Assembly: GCF_013364155.1 (NCBI RefSeq)
Contig: NZ_CP054916.1
Span: 5,019,001-5,083,000, forward strand
From: Streptomyces sp. NA02950
Lineage (GTDB): Bacteria > Actinomycetota > Actinomycetes > Streptomycetales > Streptomycetaceae
Length of the DNA stretch: 64,000 bases
Direction of reading: 5' to 3'
Positions 42,385 to 52,622 of the stretch are shown piece by piece. How positions within the stretch are numbered: position 1 is the first letter of the stretch; every line of letters starts with the position of its first letter. Position numbers and translations under genes: made by a program. Below the pieces are notes generated by a model. The model saw only the letters and a list, made by a program, of their open reading frames with translations. It did no database searches and was not told where the DNA came from.

Positions 42385-44094
42385 GTGGGGTCGGACCGAC
42401 AGCAGGGACAGCGCGGCGGGGCCGCGGAGACGGACGTGGCGGCGAACGGCAAGCCGCAGTCCGACGAGGCTCACAGCGCCTTCACTCCGCCCCTGGGGCT
42501 ACCACTGCCGCCGCCCCCCGAGGACGAGCATCCGACGTCGGAGTTCGCCGTCCCGGAGGGGCTTGCCGCCGAGCCCGCCGCCGAGCCGGAGGGCTCCGCC
42601 TTCGCCCCGCCCGCCGGGATGAAGACCTCGCAGAACGGCAACCAGACCACGGGCGGCTTCCCCGCCTTCACCCCGCCCGGCGGTATCCCCGTCGTCCGGC
42701 TGACCAAGGACGCGCCCTGGCAGGACCGCATGCGCACCATGCTGCGGATGCCGCTCGGGGAGCGCCCGCTCCCCGAGCGCGTCGAACGGTCGGAGGGTGA
42801 CACCGGCCCCGCCGTGCCCCGTGTGCTCGACCTCACCCTCCGCATCGGCGAGCTGCTGCTCGCGGGCGGCGAGGGGGCCGAGGACGTGGAGGCGGCCATG
42901 TTCGGCGTGGCCCATGCCTACGGGCTCGACCGCTGCGAGCCGACGGTGACCTTCACCCTGCTGTCGGTCAGCTACCAGGCCTCGCTGGTGGACGACCCGG
43001 TCACCGCCAGCCGCACCGTGCGCCGCCGGGGCACCGACTACACCCGGCTCTCCGCGGTCTTCCGGCTGGTCGACGACATCACCACGCACGAGGACATCAC
43101 CCTGGAGGAGGCGTACCGGCGGCTGGCCGAGATACGCCGTAACCGCCACCCCTACCCCGGCTGGGCGCTCACCGTCGCGGGCGGCGGGCTGGCCGGGGCG
43201 GCGAGCATGCTGGTCGGCGGTGAATGGCCGGTGTTCTTCGCGGCGGCCGTCGGCGCGATGCTCGGCGACCGGCTGGCATGGCTGGCCTCCGGGCGCGGAC
43301 TGCCGGAGTTCTACCAGTTCGTGGCCGCGGCGATGCCGCCCGCCGCGATGGGCGTCGGGCTCAGCCTCGCCGACTCCGGACTCCAGGCGTCCGCGGTGAT
43401 CACCGGTGGACTGTTCGCCCTGATCCCGGGACAGGCGCTGGTGGCGGGTGTCCAGGACGGGCTGACCGGCTATTACATCACCGCCGCTGCCCGGCTCCTG
43501 GAAGTCGGCTACCTCATCGTCGGCATCGTGTGCGGGGTGCTCACGGTGCTGTACGGCGGCCTCCAGCTGGACGCCAAGCTCAACCCGGAGGCGGCGCTGC
43601 GCCATGTGGAGCGGCCGTACATCCAGATACTGGCGGCGATGCTGCTCGCCCTGACGTTCTCGATCCTGCTCCAGCAGGAACGTCACACCGTGCTGTTCGC
43701 CACGCTCAACGGCGCGGTGGCCTGGGTGGTCTACGCGGCGCTCGCCGACACCGCCGATGTACCGCCGGTGGCCGCCACCACCGTGGCCGCCGGGCTGGTC
43801 GGCCTCTTCGGCCAGCTCCAGTCCCGCTATCGCTTCGCCTCCGCGCTGCCGTACGTCACGGCGGCGATCGGCCCACTGCTGCCCGGTAGCGCGACCTACT
43901 TCGGACTGCTCGCCCTGGCCCAGGGCAATCTGGACCGCGGGGTCGCCCATCTCACCCAAGCGGCCGCACTGGCCCTGGCGATTGCCATAGGAGTGAACCT
44001 GGGGAACGAGTCCGCACGGCTCTTCCTCAAGATGCCGGGCGCCGCCATCGAGCCGGGCGGCCGCCGCGCCGCCAAGCGCACCCGCGGCTTCTAG
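42385..44094 (+). CDS. ThrE-family threonine/serine exporter
   Basis: A 569-residue membrane protein. A long disordered Pro/Gly-rich N-terminal region (FTPPLGLPLPPPPEDEHPTS; FAPPAGMKTSQ; FTPPGGIPVV, about residues 30-120) is followed by the ThrE N-terminal domain (VLDLTLRIGELLLAGGEGAE; SYQASLVDDPVTASRTVRRR) and about ten helices. The repeated F-(A/T)-P-P-G-type phrases may be protein-binding motifs. Corynebacterium ThrE exports threonine and serine. Start uncertain: GTG 42385 has AGGAG nine nucleotides ahead; ATG 42352 and GTG 42316 are alternatives. Confidence 0.85.
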   Translation: MGSDRQQGQRGGAAETDVAANGKPQSDEAHSAFTPPLGLPLPPPPEDEHPTSEFAVPEGLAAEPAAEPEGSAFAPPAGMKTSQNGNQTTGGFPAFTPPGGIPVVRLTKDAPWQDRMRTMLRMPLGERPLPERVERSEGDTGPAVPRVLDLTLRIGELLLAGGEGAEDVEAAMFGVAHAYGLDRCEPTVTFTLLSVSYQASLVDDPVTASRTVRRRGTDYTRLSAVFRLVDDITTHEDITLEEAYRRLAEIRRNRHPYPGWALTVAGGGLAGAASMLVGGEWPVFFAAAVGAMLGDRLAWLASGRGLPEFYQFVAAAMPPAAMGVGLSLADSGLQASAVITGGLFALIPGQALVAGVQDGLTGYYITAAARLLEVGYLIVGIVCGVLTVLYGGLQLDAKLNPEAALRHVERPYIQILAAMLLALTFSILLQQERHTVLFATLNGAVAWVVYAALADTADVPPVAATTVAAGLVGLFGQLQSRYRFASALPYVTAAIGPLLPGSATYFGLLALAQGNLDRGVAHLTQAAALALAIAIGVNLGNESARLFLKMPGAAIEPGGRRAAKRTRGF

Positions 44095-44150
44095 CCCCGG
44101 ACCGCCCGCTCGATCTCCCCGGAATACAGCGGGAATACAGCGAAAAACAG

Positions 44151-44181
44151 CGGACGGGCCGGATCTGCTCCGGCCCGTCCG
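44151..44181. terminator. Bidirectional terminator hairpin between thrE-like and ppa genes
   Basis: Inverted repeat cggacgggccgg/ccggcccgtccg with a 7-nt loop, in the ~100-nt gap between two convergent genes. It can serve both transcripts. Confidence 0.75.
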
Positions 44182-44193
44182 CGGTGTTCGGGC

Positions 44194-44685
44194 TCAGTGG
44201 CCGCCGGACGCCTCGAGGCGCTTGATGGACGCCTCGACCTCGGCCTCGGCCTCGGCGCGTCCCACCCAGTTGGCCCCTTCGACCGACTTGCCGGGCTCCA
44301 GGTCCTTGTAGACCTCGAAGAAGTGCTGAATCTCCAGGCGGTCGAACTCCGAAACGTGGTGAATGTCACGCAGGTGCTCCACCCGCGGGTCGGAGGCCGG
44401 GACACAGAGCAGCTTGTCGTCGCCGCCCGCCTCGTCGGTCATCCTGAACATGCCGATGGCACGGCACTTGATCAGGCAGCCGGGGAAGGTCGGCTCGTCG
44501 AGAATGACCAGGGCGTCCAGCGGGTCACCGTCCTCGCCGAGGGTGTTCTCGACGAAGCCGTAGTCCGCGGGGTAACTGGTCGAAGTGAAGAGCCGACGGT
44601 CGAGACGGATGCGCCCCGTCTCGTGGTCCACCTCGTACTTGTTCCGCGAACCCTTCGGGATCTCGATGGTGACGTCGAACTCCAC
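44194..44685 (-). CDS. ppa: Inorganic pyrophosphatase
   Basis: A 163-residue family I pyrophosphatase, which hydrolyses pyrophosphate and drives biosynthesis. Signature: [37 protein letters not shown] (with the metal-binding acidic cluster) and [15 protein letters not shown] chose GTG 44685 because GGAGG lies 6-7 nt ahead and the resulting protein has the family's usual length; ATG 44700 would put the ribosome site inside the gene. Divergent from the carboxypeptidase gene. Confidence 0.95.
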   Translation of the reverse strand: MEFDVTIEIPKGSRNKYEVDHETGRIRLDRRLFTSTSYPADYGFVENTLGEDGDPLDALVILDEPTFPGCLIKCRAIGMFRMTDEAGGDDKLLCVPASDPRVEHLRDIHHVSEFDRLEIQHFFEVYKDLEPGKSVEGANWVGRAEAEAEVEASIKRLEASGGH

Positions 44686-44771
44686 GGGTGGCTCCTCCAT
44701 GATCAACACATACGTCTGGTGATTAAGTGTCCCCCACGCAGGTGTGTGGTGGCGAAAGGGGCTGGTCGGTC

Positions 44772-46298
44772 GTGCCTGAAGCCAGATCGTGGCAGGTCAG
44801 GGAGTGGCTGAGCCGCGCGCGGAGCGAAGTGCGGAACCAGTGGCGGCAAGCCACGTGCGAACAGCGGCAGACCGTGCGGCTGACGGTGGTCTCCGCAACG
44901 GTGGGCCTCGCGGTCGCGATCGGCTCGGTGCTGGTGGCCGGGCCGTGGGACTCCGGGCAGCGTACGGCCGAACGCGCCCGCGCCGCCGGGGGACCGGCGG
45001 CAGGTGGCGACCGTCACGGCGCGGACGAGCCCGCGCCCAGCGCCTCCCCGGTGCTGGCCGCCCTCGGTGCGCCCACCGCCGAGCCGACACCGGACACCGG
45101 CGAGGACGCGGTGCCGCCGCCCACCGGCGCCGGGCTCGCCGACACCCTCGAACCGCTGCTGGACGACCCGGCCCTGGGCGACCGGCGCTCGGTGTCCGTC
45201 ATGGACGTGGCCACCGGACGGCAGGTGTACGGGGCGAAGGCGGACAGCGTCGCGGTGCCCGCCTCCATCATCAAGGTGGCCACCGGTGCCGCCGCGCTCT
45301 CCGCGCTCGGCCCCGACTACCGGATCAAGACCACCGTCGTCGGGGCCGGGAAGGACGGCATCGTGCTCGTCGGCGGCGGCGATCCGACGCTCACCGCCCG
45401 CCCGGTGAAGGGCCCGGACCAGCCCGCCTCCCTGCGACGGCTGGCCGACGACACCGCCCGCGCGCTGAAGAAGCGCGACACCCGCACGGTCCGGCTCGGC
45501 TACGACACCTCGCTCTACTCGGGCCCCCAGCTGCACCCGATCGGCGTCAACGAGAACATCGCGCCGGTGAGCCCGCTCATGGTCGACGAGGGACGGCAGG
45601 ACGACAGCGACCACGGCCCGGCCCCGCGCGCCCAGGACCCGGCCGCCGACGCGGCCGACTCCTTCGCGTCGATGCTGCGCGACCGCGGGATCGAGGTGAG
45701 GGGAGAACCGCGCGCCCAGGAGGCCGGGAAGACCCCCGAGGCGCTGGCCGCCGTACGCTCCCAGCCGCTGTCCGCGCTCGTCGAGCGGATGCTGACCAAC
45801 AGCGACAACGACCTCGGCGAGGCCCTGGCCCGGCAGACCGCCGTCGCCGCCGGGCGGCCCGCCAGCTTCGCGGGCGGCGCGCGGGCGGTGACCGACCGGC
45901 TGAGGAAGCTGAAGTTGCCGATGGACGGCGTCCGCATCGCCGACGGCAGCGGGCTGGACCGCGCCGACCGGGTCTCCGCGGCCCTGCTCGCCCAGGCGCT
46001 GGTGCGCTCCGCCGACCGCGACCGCCCCGAACTGCGGTCGGTGCTCACCGGACTGCCGGTGGCCGGATTCAACGGCACCCTGCGCACCCGCTACGCCAAG
46101 GACTCGGTGGGCCGCGGGGTGGTCCGCGCCAAGACCGGCACCCTGACCGGGATCAACACCCTCGCGGGCACGGTGGTCGACGCCGACGGACGGCTGCTGG
46201 TCTTCACCTTCATCACCAACGGCACCACCGACGCCGACGGCGCCCAGCGCGCCCTGGACCGGATGGCGTCGGCCCTGGCCAATTGCGGCTGCCGCTGA
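44772..46298 (+). CDS. dacB: D-alanyl-D-alanine carboxypeptidase (S13/PBP4 family)
   Basis: A 508-residue penicillin-binding protein. An N-terminal cytoplasmic segment and one membrane helix (about 38-58; [18 protein letters not shown]) are followed by the peptidase domain. Active-site motifs: SxxK in [10 protein letters not shown], SxN in [11 protein letters not shown] and KTG in [15 protein letters not shown]. It trims the terminal D-Ala of peptidoglycan stems outside the membrane. GTG 44772 is preferred to GTG 44727. It heads the block dacB - zincin - tilS - hpt - ftsH. Confidence 0.9.
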   Translation: MPEARSWQVREWLSRARSEVRNQWRQATCEQRQTVRLTVVSATVGLAVAIGSVLVAGPWDSGQRTAERARAAGGPAAGGDRHGADEPAPSASPVLAALGAPTAEPTPDTGEDAVPPPTGAGLADTLEPLLDDPALGDRRSVSVMDVATGRQVYGAKADSVAVPASIIKVATGAAALSALGPDYRIKTTVVGAGKDGIVLVGGGDPTLTARPVKGPDQPASLRRLADDTARALKKRDTRTVRLGYDTSLYSGPQLHPIGVNENIAPVSPLMVDEGRQDDSDHGPAPRAQDPAADAADSFASMLRDRGIEVRGEPRAQEAGKTPEALAAVRSQPLSALVERMLTNSDNDLGEALARQTAVAAGRPASFAGGARAVTDRLRKLKLPMDGVRIADGSGLDRADRVSAALLAQALVRSADRDRPELRSVLTGLPVAGFNGTLRTRYAKDSVGRGVVRAKTGTLTGINTLAGTVVDADGRLLVFTFITNGTTDADGAQRALDRMASALANCGCR

Positions 46299-46391
46299 CG
46301 GAGCCGGCGGAGGTGACGGCGGACCCCGGCGACCGCGTGTGCGGGCCGCCGTCTCCTCCCGGATGCGACCCGGGCCACGTACCGTGAAGCC

Positions 46392-47525
46392 ATGACGAGC
46401 ATCGGTGGTGTGGAGATGGTCGACTGGAACCTCGCGGTCGCGACCGCGACCCGGCTGGTCCGCCCGGGGCCCGAGGTGAGCCGGGAAGAGGCGCGCGCCG
46501 TCGTGGCCGAGCTGCGCCGGCACGCCAAGTCCTCGGAGGAGCACGTACGGGCGTTCACCCGGATGGCCGTGTCCGGCGGTCCGGACGCCGACACCCCGGT
46601 GCTGGTGGTGGACCGCGCGGGCTGGATCAAGGCGAACGTGGCGGGCTTCCGCCAGATCCTGGCGCCGCTGCTCGGCAAGATGCAGGACCGGCGCGGCGGA
46701 CTGCCCGGCGGGGCCGTGCTGGGCACGGTCGGCGGCAAGGTGACCGGTGTGGAGCTGGGGATGCTGCTGTCCTTCCTCGCCTCCCGGGTGCTCGGCCAGT
46801 ACGAGACCTTCGCGCCCCCCGGCCGTGAGCTGCCCGGGACCGCGGGCGGCGGCCGGCTGCTGCTGGTGGCCCCCAACATCGTCCATGTGGAGCGCGAGCT
46901 GGACGTCCACCCGCACGACTTCCGGCTGTGGGTGGCGCTGCACGAGGAGACCCACCGCACCCAGTTCACCGCCGTGCCCTGGCTGCGCGACCACATCGAG
47001 TCCGAGATCCAGGCGTTCCTGGGCGAGACCGAAGTGGACCCCGCCACCCTGCTGGAGCGGCTGCGCGAGGCCGTCCAGTCCCTCGGCGGCGGCCGGACCG
47101 AGCGGGAGGCCGACGGGGACCGCGGCGCGGCCAGCATCATCGAGCTGGTCCAGACCCCGGTCCAGCGGGAGATCCTGGCCCGGCTGACCGCGGTGATGTC
47201 GCTGCTGGAGGGCCATGCGGACTATGTGATGGACGGGGTGGGCCCGGAGGTCGTGCCCTCCGTCGCGGAGATCCGGGAGAAGTTCCAGAAGCGCCGCGCC
47301 AGCGGCGCCGGACGGCTCGACCAGGCACTGCGCAAACTGCTGGGGCTCGACGCCAAGCTGCGGCAGTACCGTGACGGTGAGCGGTTCGTACGGGCCGTGG
47401 TGGACCAGGTCGGCATGGACGGCTTCAACCGGGTCTGGACGTCCCCGAATACGCTCCCGACCAAGTCGGAGATCAACAAACCGGCGGATTGGGTCGCGCG
47501 GGTGCACCGTAGGGCGGAGTCGTAG
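46392..47525 (+). CDS. Zinc-dependent metalloprotease-like protein (DUF2342 / F420-associated zincin family)
   Basis: A 377-residue zincin. The metal motif HEETH lies in WVALHEETHRTQFTAVPWL, and a downstream GHADYVMDGVG block is conserved in the family. Members are annotated as 'coenzyme F420 biosynthesis-associated' or putative hydrolases, and the biochemical role is not established. No signal peptide. It is always close to tilS and hpt in actinobacteria, as far as I recall. The ATG at 46392 follows a short gap after dacB. Confidence 0.82.
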   Translation: MTSIGGVEMVDWNLAVATATRLVRPGPEVSREEARAVVAELRRHAKSSEEHVRAFTRMAVSGGPDADTPVLVVDRAGWIKANVAGFRQILAPLLGKMQDRRGGLPGGAVLGTVGGKVTGVELGMLLSFLASRVLGQYETFAPPGRELPGTAGGGRLLLVAPNIVHVERELDVHPHDFRLWVALHEETHRTQFTAVPWLRDHIESEIQAFLGETEVDPATLLERLREAVQSLGGGRTEREADGDRGAASIIELVQTPVQREILARLTAVMSLLEGHADYVMDGVGPEVVPSVAEIREKFQKRRASGAGRLDQALRKLLGLDAKLRQYRDGERFVRAVVDQVGMDGFNRVWTSPNTLPTKSEINKPADWVARVHRRAES

Positions 47526-47708
47526 AACCGGCACACTCGGCGGCGGCGGAATGCCCCCCTTAATCACTCGTCCGAGGGACCGTGAGCCACGGGTAGGCGT
47601 GCGATGCTCGGGGAACAGCTCGCTTCTGTCACCATCGACATACTCTGCGTGACGAAATCTCGATACGCCCCCCGAGGCACCCCCTCGCTTGACAGATGGG
47701 AAACGGAC

Positions 47709-48788
47709 ATGGGTCCCCATCCAGCGGTCGCCGCGATACGCCTGGCGGTGCGCCGCGTCCTCCACGACGTTCTCGTCGCCTCCTCGGCCCCGACTCCGCC
47801 CTCCTCCCGCCCGGCCCCCGCCCTGCGCACCCGGCCGGTGCGCGGCGACGGGCCGCTGGTGCTCGCCGCCTGCTCCGGCGGCGCCGACTCCATGGCGCTC
47901 GCCTCCGCACTGGCCTTCGAGGCCCCCCGGCTGGGCGTGCGGGCCGGCGGCATCACCGTCGACCACGGCCTCCAGCCGGGCTCCGAGGTCCGCGCGGCCG
48001 AGGTCGCCGAGCGGATGCGCGAGCTCGGCCTCGCGCCGGTCGAGTCGATCGCGGTCGCCGTCGGCCGGGACGGAGGTCCCGAGGCCGCCGCCCGCGACGC
48101 CCGCTACGCCGCCCTGGACGCCGCGGCCGAGCGCCACGGCGCCGCCGCCGTCCTGCTCGGCCACACCCGTGACGACCAGGCCGAGACGGTTCTGCTCGGT
48201 CTCGCCCGCGGCTCCGGCATCCGTTCGCTGTCCGGTATGGCCCGGGTCTCCGGGGCGGGCGGCCGCTACCGCCGCCCCTTCCTCCAGCTCGACCGGCACA
48301 CCGTCCGCAAGGCATGTCTGGCCCAGTCGCTGCCCGTCTGGGACGACCCGCACAACGTGGACCCCAGCTACACCCGCTCCCGCGTCCGTCACGAGGCGCT
48401 GCCGGTGCTGGAGAAGGCCCTCGGCAAGGGGGTCGTCGAGGCGCTCGCCCGCACCGCCCAGCTCTCCCGTGACGACGCCGACGCCCTGGACGCCTGGGCC
48501 GCCCGCGCCGAGGCCGACGTGGTGACCGCCGCGGAGGTGCCCGCCGAGGGCGGCGGCACGGTCGAGCTGGACACCGTGGGGCTGCACGGGCTGCCCACCG
48601 CCGTCCGCCGCCGGGTGCTGCGCCGCGCCGCCATCGCCGCGGGCGCTCCGGCCGGTTCGCTCTTCGCCCGCCACATCGAAGAGGTGGACCGGCTGATCAC
48701 CGGCTGGCGGGGCCAGCGGGCCATCAACCTCCCCGGGCGCGTAGAGGTCCGCCGGGAGGGTGGCAGACTGGTCATCCGGCAGGGCTGA
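47709..48788 (+). CDS. tilS: tRNA(Ile)-lysidine synthetase
   Basis: A 359-residue PP-loop ATPase that converts the wobble cytidine of the AUA-reading tRNA-Ile to lysidine, an essential step. The P-loop SGGADS is at residues 56-61, followed by [16 protein letters not shown] and [20 protein letters not shown]. The C-terminal substrate domain is shorter than in E. coli, as usual for actinobacteria. ATG 47709 gives the family-like N-terminus. hpt follows 43 nt downstream. Confidence 0.93.
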   Translation: MGPHPAVAAIRLAVRRVLHDVLVASSAPTPPSSRPAPALRTRPVRGDGPLVLAACSGGADSMALASALAFEAPRLGVRAGGITVDHGLQPGSEVRAAEVAERMRELGLAPVESIAVAVGRDGGPEAAARDARYAALDAAAERHGAAAVLLGHTRDDQAETVLLGLARGSGIRSLSGMARVSGAGGRYRRPFLQLDRHTVRKACLAQSLPVWDDPHNVDPSYTRSRVRHEALPVLEKALGKGVVEALARTAQLSRDDADALDAWAARAEADVVTAAEVPAEGGGTVELDTVGLHGLPTAVRRRVLRRAAIAAGAPAGSLFARHIEEVDRLITGWRGQRAINLPGRVEVRREGGRLVIRQG

Positions 48789-48831
48789 GCCGCCCGCCGA
48801 ATTGCCGGATTGCCGAACGAGAGTGGCGCGG

Positions 48832-49386
48832 GTGGACGACAAGGACATGGGCACCGACCTGAAGTCGGTCCTCATCACCGAGGAAGAGATCAACGCGAAG
48901 CTGGCTGAGCTGGCCGCCGAGATCGACGCGGAATACGCGGGCAAGGACCTGCTCATCATCGGTGTCCTCAAGGGCGCGGTGATGGTGATGGCGGACCTGG
49001 CGCGCGCCTTGTCCTCTCCGGTCACCATGGACTGGATGGCCGTGTCGTCCTACGGCGCGGGTACCCAGTCCTCCGGCGTGGTGCGGATCCTCAAGGACCT
49101 GGACACCGACATCAAGGGCCGTCACGTCCTGATCGTCGAGGACATCATCGACTCCGGTCTGACGCTGTCCTGGCTGCTGTCGAACCTCGGCTCGCGCGAG
49201 CCCGCCTCGCTGAACGTATGCACCCTGCTGCGCAAGCCGGAGGCGGCCAAGGTCGCCATCGATGTGAAGTGGGTCGGCTTCGACATCCCGAACGAGTTTG
49301 TCGTGGGATACGGCCTGGACTACGCCGAGAAATACCGCAACCTGCGCTTCGTCGGCACCCTGGCGCCCCACGTCTACGGCGGCTGA
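48832..49386 (+). CDS. hpt: Hypoxanthine phosphoribosyltransferase
   Basis: A 184-residue purine salvage enzyme that makes IMP/GMP from hypoxanthine/guanine and PRPP. Motifs: [31 protein letters not shown], the PRPP loop [18 protein letters not shown] and [20 protein letters not shown]. The start is uncertain between GTG 48823, GTG 48832 and ATG 48847; the core begins at TDLKSVLI. Standard neighbour of tilS and ftsH. Confidence 0.93.
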   Translation: MDDKDMGTDLKSVLITEEEINAKLAELAAEIDAEYAGKDLLIIGVLKGAVMVMADLARALSSPVTMDWMAVSSYGAGTQSSGVVRILKDLDTDIKGRHVLIVEDIIDSGLTLSWLLSNLGSREPASLNVCTLLRKPEAAKVAIDVKWVGFDIPNEFVVGYGLDYAEKYRNLRFVGTLAPHVYGG

Positions 49387-49609
49387 GCCGCGGCGCGCCC
49401 GGCGGGAACCTGTCGCGGTTTCCCGCCGTTGGAGCAGGGGAAGGCGGTTTTGTTAACAGTCCACGGCGGCGTCGGGTGACAATGCTGGGGTACCGTCCGA
49501 AGGTCAGTCTTTTTCGAGACTGAGGATCACACAGCTCATACACCACAAATACACCGCAATACACCGCACGCACAGGCGCCCCTCCAGGGCTGCCGTGCCT
49601 CACTGTGGC

Positions 49610-49640
49610 AGGAGGGACGGGGCGGCTTCGCCCCGTATGG
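49610..49640 (+). promoter_or_regulatory. ribosome binding site separated from the ftsH start by a hairpin
   Basis: AGGAGG (49610-49615) lies 25 nt before ATG 49641, too far for normal use. Between them cggggcg-gctt-cgccccg (49618-49635) forms a perfect 7-bp stem with a tetraloop. If folded, the unpaired spacer is 2 + 5 nt, which is optimal. This decides the start at 49641. Confidence 0.6.
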
Positions 49641-51683
49641 ATGGACGTGAAGCGCTACTTCCGTGGGCCGGTCATGTGGATCGTGCTGGCCGTCCTCGCC
49701 GTGGTCGTGTTGATGCAGGTCGTCGGCTCGTCCGGCGGCTACAAGTCGGTGGACACCAGCCAGGTCGTCAAGGCGATCAACCGGAACCAGGTCCAGTCCG
49801 CCGAACTGACGACCGGCGACGAGCACAAGATCAAGATCAAGCTCAAGGACAACGTCGCGAAGATCTCGGGCAGCGACAAGCTCCAGGCCACCTACATCGG
49901 TGACCAGGGGCTCGACGTCGCCAGGACTCTTCAGGCCAATGCCCAGAAGGACAACGGGATCCCCGACGGGTACAACGTCTCGACGTCGAAGCAGAACCCC
50001 TTCGTCGGGATCCTGCTCTCGCTGCTCCCGTTCGTGCTGATCGTCGTGGTCTTCCTGTTCCTGATGAACCAGATGCAGGGCGGCGGCTCCCGGGTGATGA
50101 ACTTCGGGAAGTCGAAGGCCAAGCTGATCACCAAGGACACCCCGAAGACGACCTTCTCCGATGTGGCGGGGTCCGACGAGGCGGTCGAGGAACTCCAGGA
50201 GATCAAGGAGTTCCTCCAGGAGCCCGCGAAGTTCCAGGCCGTGGGTGCCAAGATCCCCAAGGGTGTGTTGCTCTACGGCCCGCCCGGTACGGGTAAGACG
50301 CTGCTCGCGCGCGCCGTCGCGGGCGAGGCGGGCGTCCCGTTCTACTCGATCTCCGGCTCCGACTTCGTCGAGATGTTCGTGGGTGTGGGTGCCTCCCGGG
50401 TCCGTGATCTGTTCGAGCAGGCCAAGACCAACGCCCCGGCCATCGTCTTCGTCGACGAGATCGACGCCGTCGGCCGGCACCGCGGTGCGGGCATGGGCGG
50501 CGGTCACGACGAGCGCGAGCAGACGCTGAACCAGTTGCTGGTCGAGATGGACGGCTTCGACGTGAAGGGCGGCGTCATCCTGATCGCCGCCACCAACCGG
50601 CCGGACATCCTGGACCCGGCGCTGCTGCGCCCGGGCCGCTTCGACCGGCAGATCGCCGTCGACCGTCCGGACATGCAGGGCCGTCTGGAGATCCTCAAGG
50701 TCCACCAGAAGGGCAAGCCGGTCGCGCCGGACGTCGACCTGTCGGCCGTCGCCCGCCGTACCCCCGGCTTCACCGGTGCCGATCTGTCGAACGTGCTGAA
50801 CGAGGCCGCCCTGCTGACGGCCCGCAGCGACAAGAAGCTGATCGACAACCACTTCCTGGACGAGGCGATCGACCGTGTCGTGGCCGGACCGCAGAAGCGG
50901 ACCCGGATCATGAGCGACAAGGAGAAGAAGATCACCGCGTACCACGAGGGCGGTCACGCCCTGGTCGCGGCGGCGTCTCCGAACAGCGACCCGGTGCACA
51001 AGGTCACGATCCTCTCCCGCGGCCGGGCCCTGGGCTACACCATGGTCCTGCCGGACGAGGACAAGTACTCGACCACGCGCAACGAGATGCTCGACCAGCT
51101 CGCCTACATGATGGGCGGCCGGGCGGCCGAGGAGCTGGTCTTCCACGACCCGACCACCGGCGCCTCCAACGACATCGAGAAGGCGACAGCCACGGCCCGC
51201 GCGATGGTCACCCAGTACGGCATGACCGAGCGTCTCGGCGCGATCAAGTTCGGCTCCGACAACTCCGAGCCGTTCCTGGGGCGTGAGATGGCTCACCAGC
51301 GTGACTACTCGGAAGAGGTCGCCGCACTGGTGGACGAGGAGGTCAAGAAGCTCATCGAGGCCGCGCACAACGAGGCGTGGGAGATCCTCGTCGAGAACCG
51401 CGACGTCCTGGACAACCTCGTGCTGGCGCTGCTGGAGAAGGAGACGCTGAACAAGGAGGAGATCGCCGAGATCTTCGCCCCGATCGTCAAGCGTCCGGCC
51501 CGTCCGGCGTGGACCGGTTCCTCGCGGCGTACCCCCTCCACCCGTCCGCCGGTGCTCTCCCCCAAGGAGCTGGCCCCGGCCAACGGCGCCCAGTCCACCT
51601 CGGCGGCCTCCCTCGCGAAGGCCACCGCCCCGGAGGAGACCCCGGAGCGTCCCGAGGAGACGGGTTCCGGCTCGGAGCACTGA
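49641..51683 (+). CDS. ftsH: ATP-dependent zinc metalloprotease FtsH
   Basis: A 680-residue membrane AAA+ protease. An N-terminal helix (about 10-30) and a second helix (about 118-140) flank a small external domain. The AAA module has Walker [21 protein letters not shown], Walker [12 protein letters not shown] and the [23 protein letters not shown]. The zinc site is HEGGH in [13 protein letters not shown]. It degrades misfolded membrane proteins and regulators. Translation starts with MDVKRYFRG, as in other Streptomyces. A hairpin follows the stop codon. Confidence 0.96.
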   Translation: MDVKRYFRGPVMWIVLAVLAVVVLMQVVGSSGGYKSVDTSQVVKAINRNQVQSAELTTGDEHKIKIKLKDNVAKISGSDKLQATYIGDQGLDVARTLQANAQKDNGIPDGYNVSTSKQNPFVGILLSLLPFVLIVVVFLFLMNQMQGGGSRVMNFGKSKAKLITKDTPKTTFSDVAGSDEAVEELQEIKEFLQEPAKFQAVGAKIPKGVLLYGPPGTGKTLLARAVAGEAGVPFYSISGSDFVEMFVGVGASRVRDLFEQAKTNAPAIVFVDEIDAVGRHRGAGMGGGHDEREQTLNQLLVEMDGFDVKGGVILIAATNRPDILDPALLRPGRFDRQIAVDRPDMQGRLEILKVHQKGKPVAPDVDLSAVARRTPGFTGADLSNVLNEAALLTARSDKKLIDNHFLDEAIDRVVAGPQKRTRIMSDKEKKITAYHEGGHALVAAASPNSDPVHKVTILSRGRALGYTMVLPDEDKYSTTRNEMLDQLAYMMGGRAAEELVFHDPTTGASNDIEKATATARAMVTQYGMTERLGAIKFGSDNSEPFLGREMAHQRDYSEEVAALVDEEVKKLIEAAHNEAWEILVENRDVLDNLVLALLEKETLNKEEIAEIFAPIVKRPARPAWTGSSRRTPSTRPPVLSPKELAPANGAQSTSAASLAKATAPEETPERPEETGSGSEH

Positions 51684-51692
51684 TCCCGGCCG

Positions 51693-51715
51693 CCAGGGGC
51701 CCATCGGGCCCCTGG
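51693..51715 (+). terminator. Hairpin terminator after ftsH
   Basis: Inverted repeat ccaggggccc/gggcccctgg with a 3-nt loop, 9 nt past the ftsH stop codon. folE therefore probably has its own promoter in 51716-51812. Confidence 0.7.
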
Positions 51716-51812
51716 TCGGCCCCGGAATGAATGCCGTGTCAGCCAGGTTCTAGCCTGTTGACGCGGCATTCCGCATGTGTGTGCTTTGTGTGTGCAAGGA
51801 ACGAGGCAATCC

Positions 51813-52418
51813 ATGACCGACCCGGTGACGCTGGACGGCGAGGGCCGCATCGGCGAGTTCGACGAGAAGCGCGCCGAGAACGCGATCCGTGAGCTTCTCA
51901 TCGCCGTCGGCGAGGACCCGGACCGGGAAGGGCTCCGGGAGACCCCCGGGCGGGTGGCCCGTGCCTACAAGGAGATCTTCGCGGGGCTGCGCCAGCAGCC
52001 GGAGGACGTGCTCACCACCACGTTCGACCTGGGCCATGACGAAATGGTGCTGGTGAAGGACATCGAAGTGATGTCGTCGTGCGAGCACCACCTGGTCCCC
52101 TTCGTGGGCGTCGCCCACGTCGGCTACATCCCCTCCCACGACGGCAAGATCACCGGGCTGTCCAAGCTGGCCCGGCTGGTGGATGTGTTCGCCCGCCGCC
52201 CCCAGGTCCAGGAGCGGCTGACCACGCAGATAGCCGACTCCCTGATGCGGATACTCGAACCGCGCGGCGTGATCGTCGTGGTGGAGTGCGAGCACATGTG
52301 CATGACCATGCGCGGAGTCCGCAAGCCCGGCGCCAAGACCCTGACCTCGGCCGTCCGCGGTCAGCTGCGCGACCCCGCCACCCGGGCCGAGGCGATGAGC
52401 CTGATCATGGCCCGTTAG
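51813..52418 (+). CDS. folE: GTP cyclohydrolase I
   Basis: A 201-residue enzyme for the first step of folate (pterin) synthesis: GTP to 7,8-dihydroneopterin triphosphate. Zinc ligands are in [13 protein letters not shown] and [31 protein letters not shown] is the usual N-terminal block. ATG 51813 fits the family start. The last base of its TAG stop is the first base of the inverted-repeat element at 52418. The remaining folate genes lie just beyond, on the opposite strand. Confidence 0.95.
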   Translation: MTDPVTLDGEGRIGEFDEKRAENAIRELLIAVGEDPDREGLRETPGRVARAYKEIFAGLRQQPEDVLTTTFDLGHDEMVLVKDIEVMSSCEHHLVPFVGVAHVGYIPSHDGKITGLSKLARLVDVFARRPQVQERLTTQIADSLMRILEPRGVIVVVECEHMCMTMRGVRKPGAKTLTSAVRGQLRDPATRAEAMSLIMAR

Positions 52419-52580
52419 GCCCTGCCCGGTGGATCTTTGAGGATCAGCCCGCGGCGTCTGGTGCGTGCGATCGCAAGGCGGAGGGTCGCCCTCGTAGTGG
52501 GCCTACTCGGGTGATCCCGACAACGCAGCGAGCGTGCGTGCCAGACGCCGCGGGCCCGATAAGATCCACCGGACAGGGCC
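52418..52580. mobile_element. 163-bp MITE-like inverted-repeat element flanked by TA
   Basis: The ends ggccctgcccggtggatctt and (reverse complement of the other end) ggccctgtccggtggatctt differ at one base. Subterminal arms gcccgcggcgtctgg are also inverted, so nearly the whole element can fold. TA lies at both borders, as expected for a TA target-site duplication. No coding capacity. It inserted at the stop codon of folE, supplying the G of TAG. A decayed relative is at 5086-5207. Confidence 0.75.
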
Positions 52581-52622
52581 TAGCCGGGCCCGCCCCGCTG
52601 TGCCCGTGGCGGTGCCCTCGTC

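Noticed and set aside
44121..44150. Short direct repeats ggaatacagcg
   Set aside because: Only two short copies plus a degraded third next to a terminator; no evidence of function.
44703..49028. Uninterrupted 1441-codon minus-strand reading frame
   Set aside because: It is antisense to dacB, the zincin, tilS and hpt, all with clear family motifs. Its product is Arg/Gly/Val/His-rich with no domain. Long antisense frames are normal in DNA with GC-rich third positions.
49605..49640. GTG 49605 as the ftsH start
   Set aside because: It precedes the only ribosome site (49610-49615) and adds residues not found in FtsH proteins.
49536..51704. 722-codon frame antisense to ftsH
   Set aside because: Low-complexity leucine/arginine/aspartate-rich translation that mirrors ftsH codon structure, with no ribosome site.
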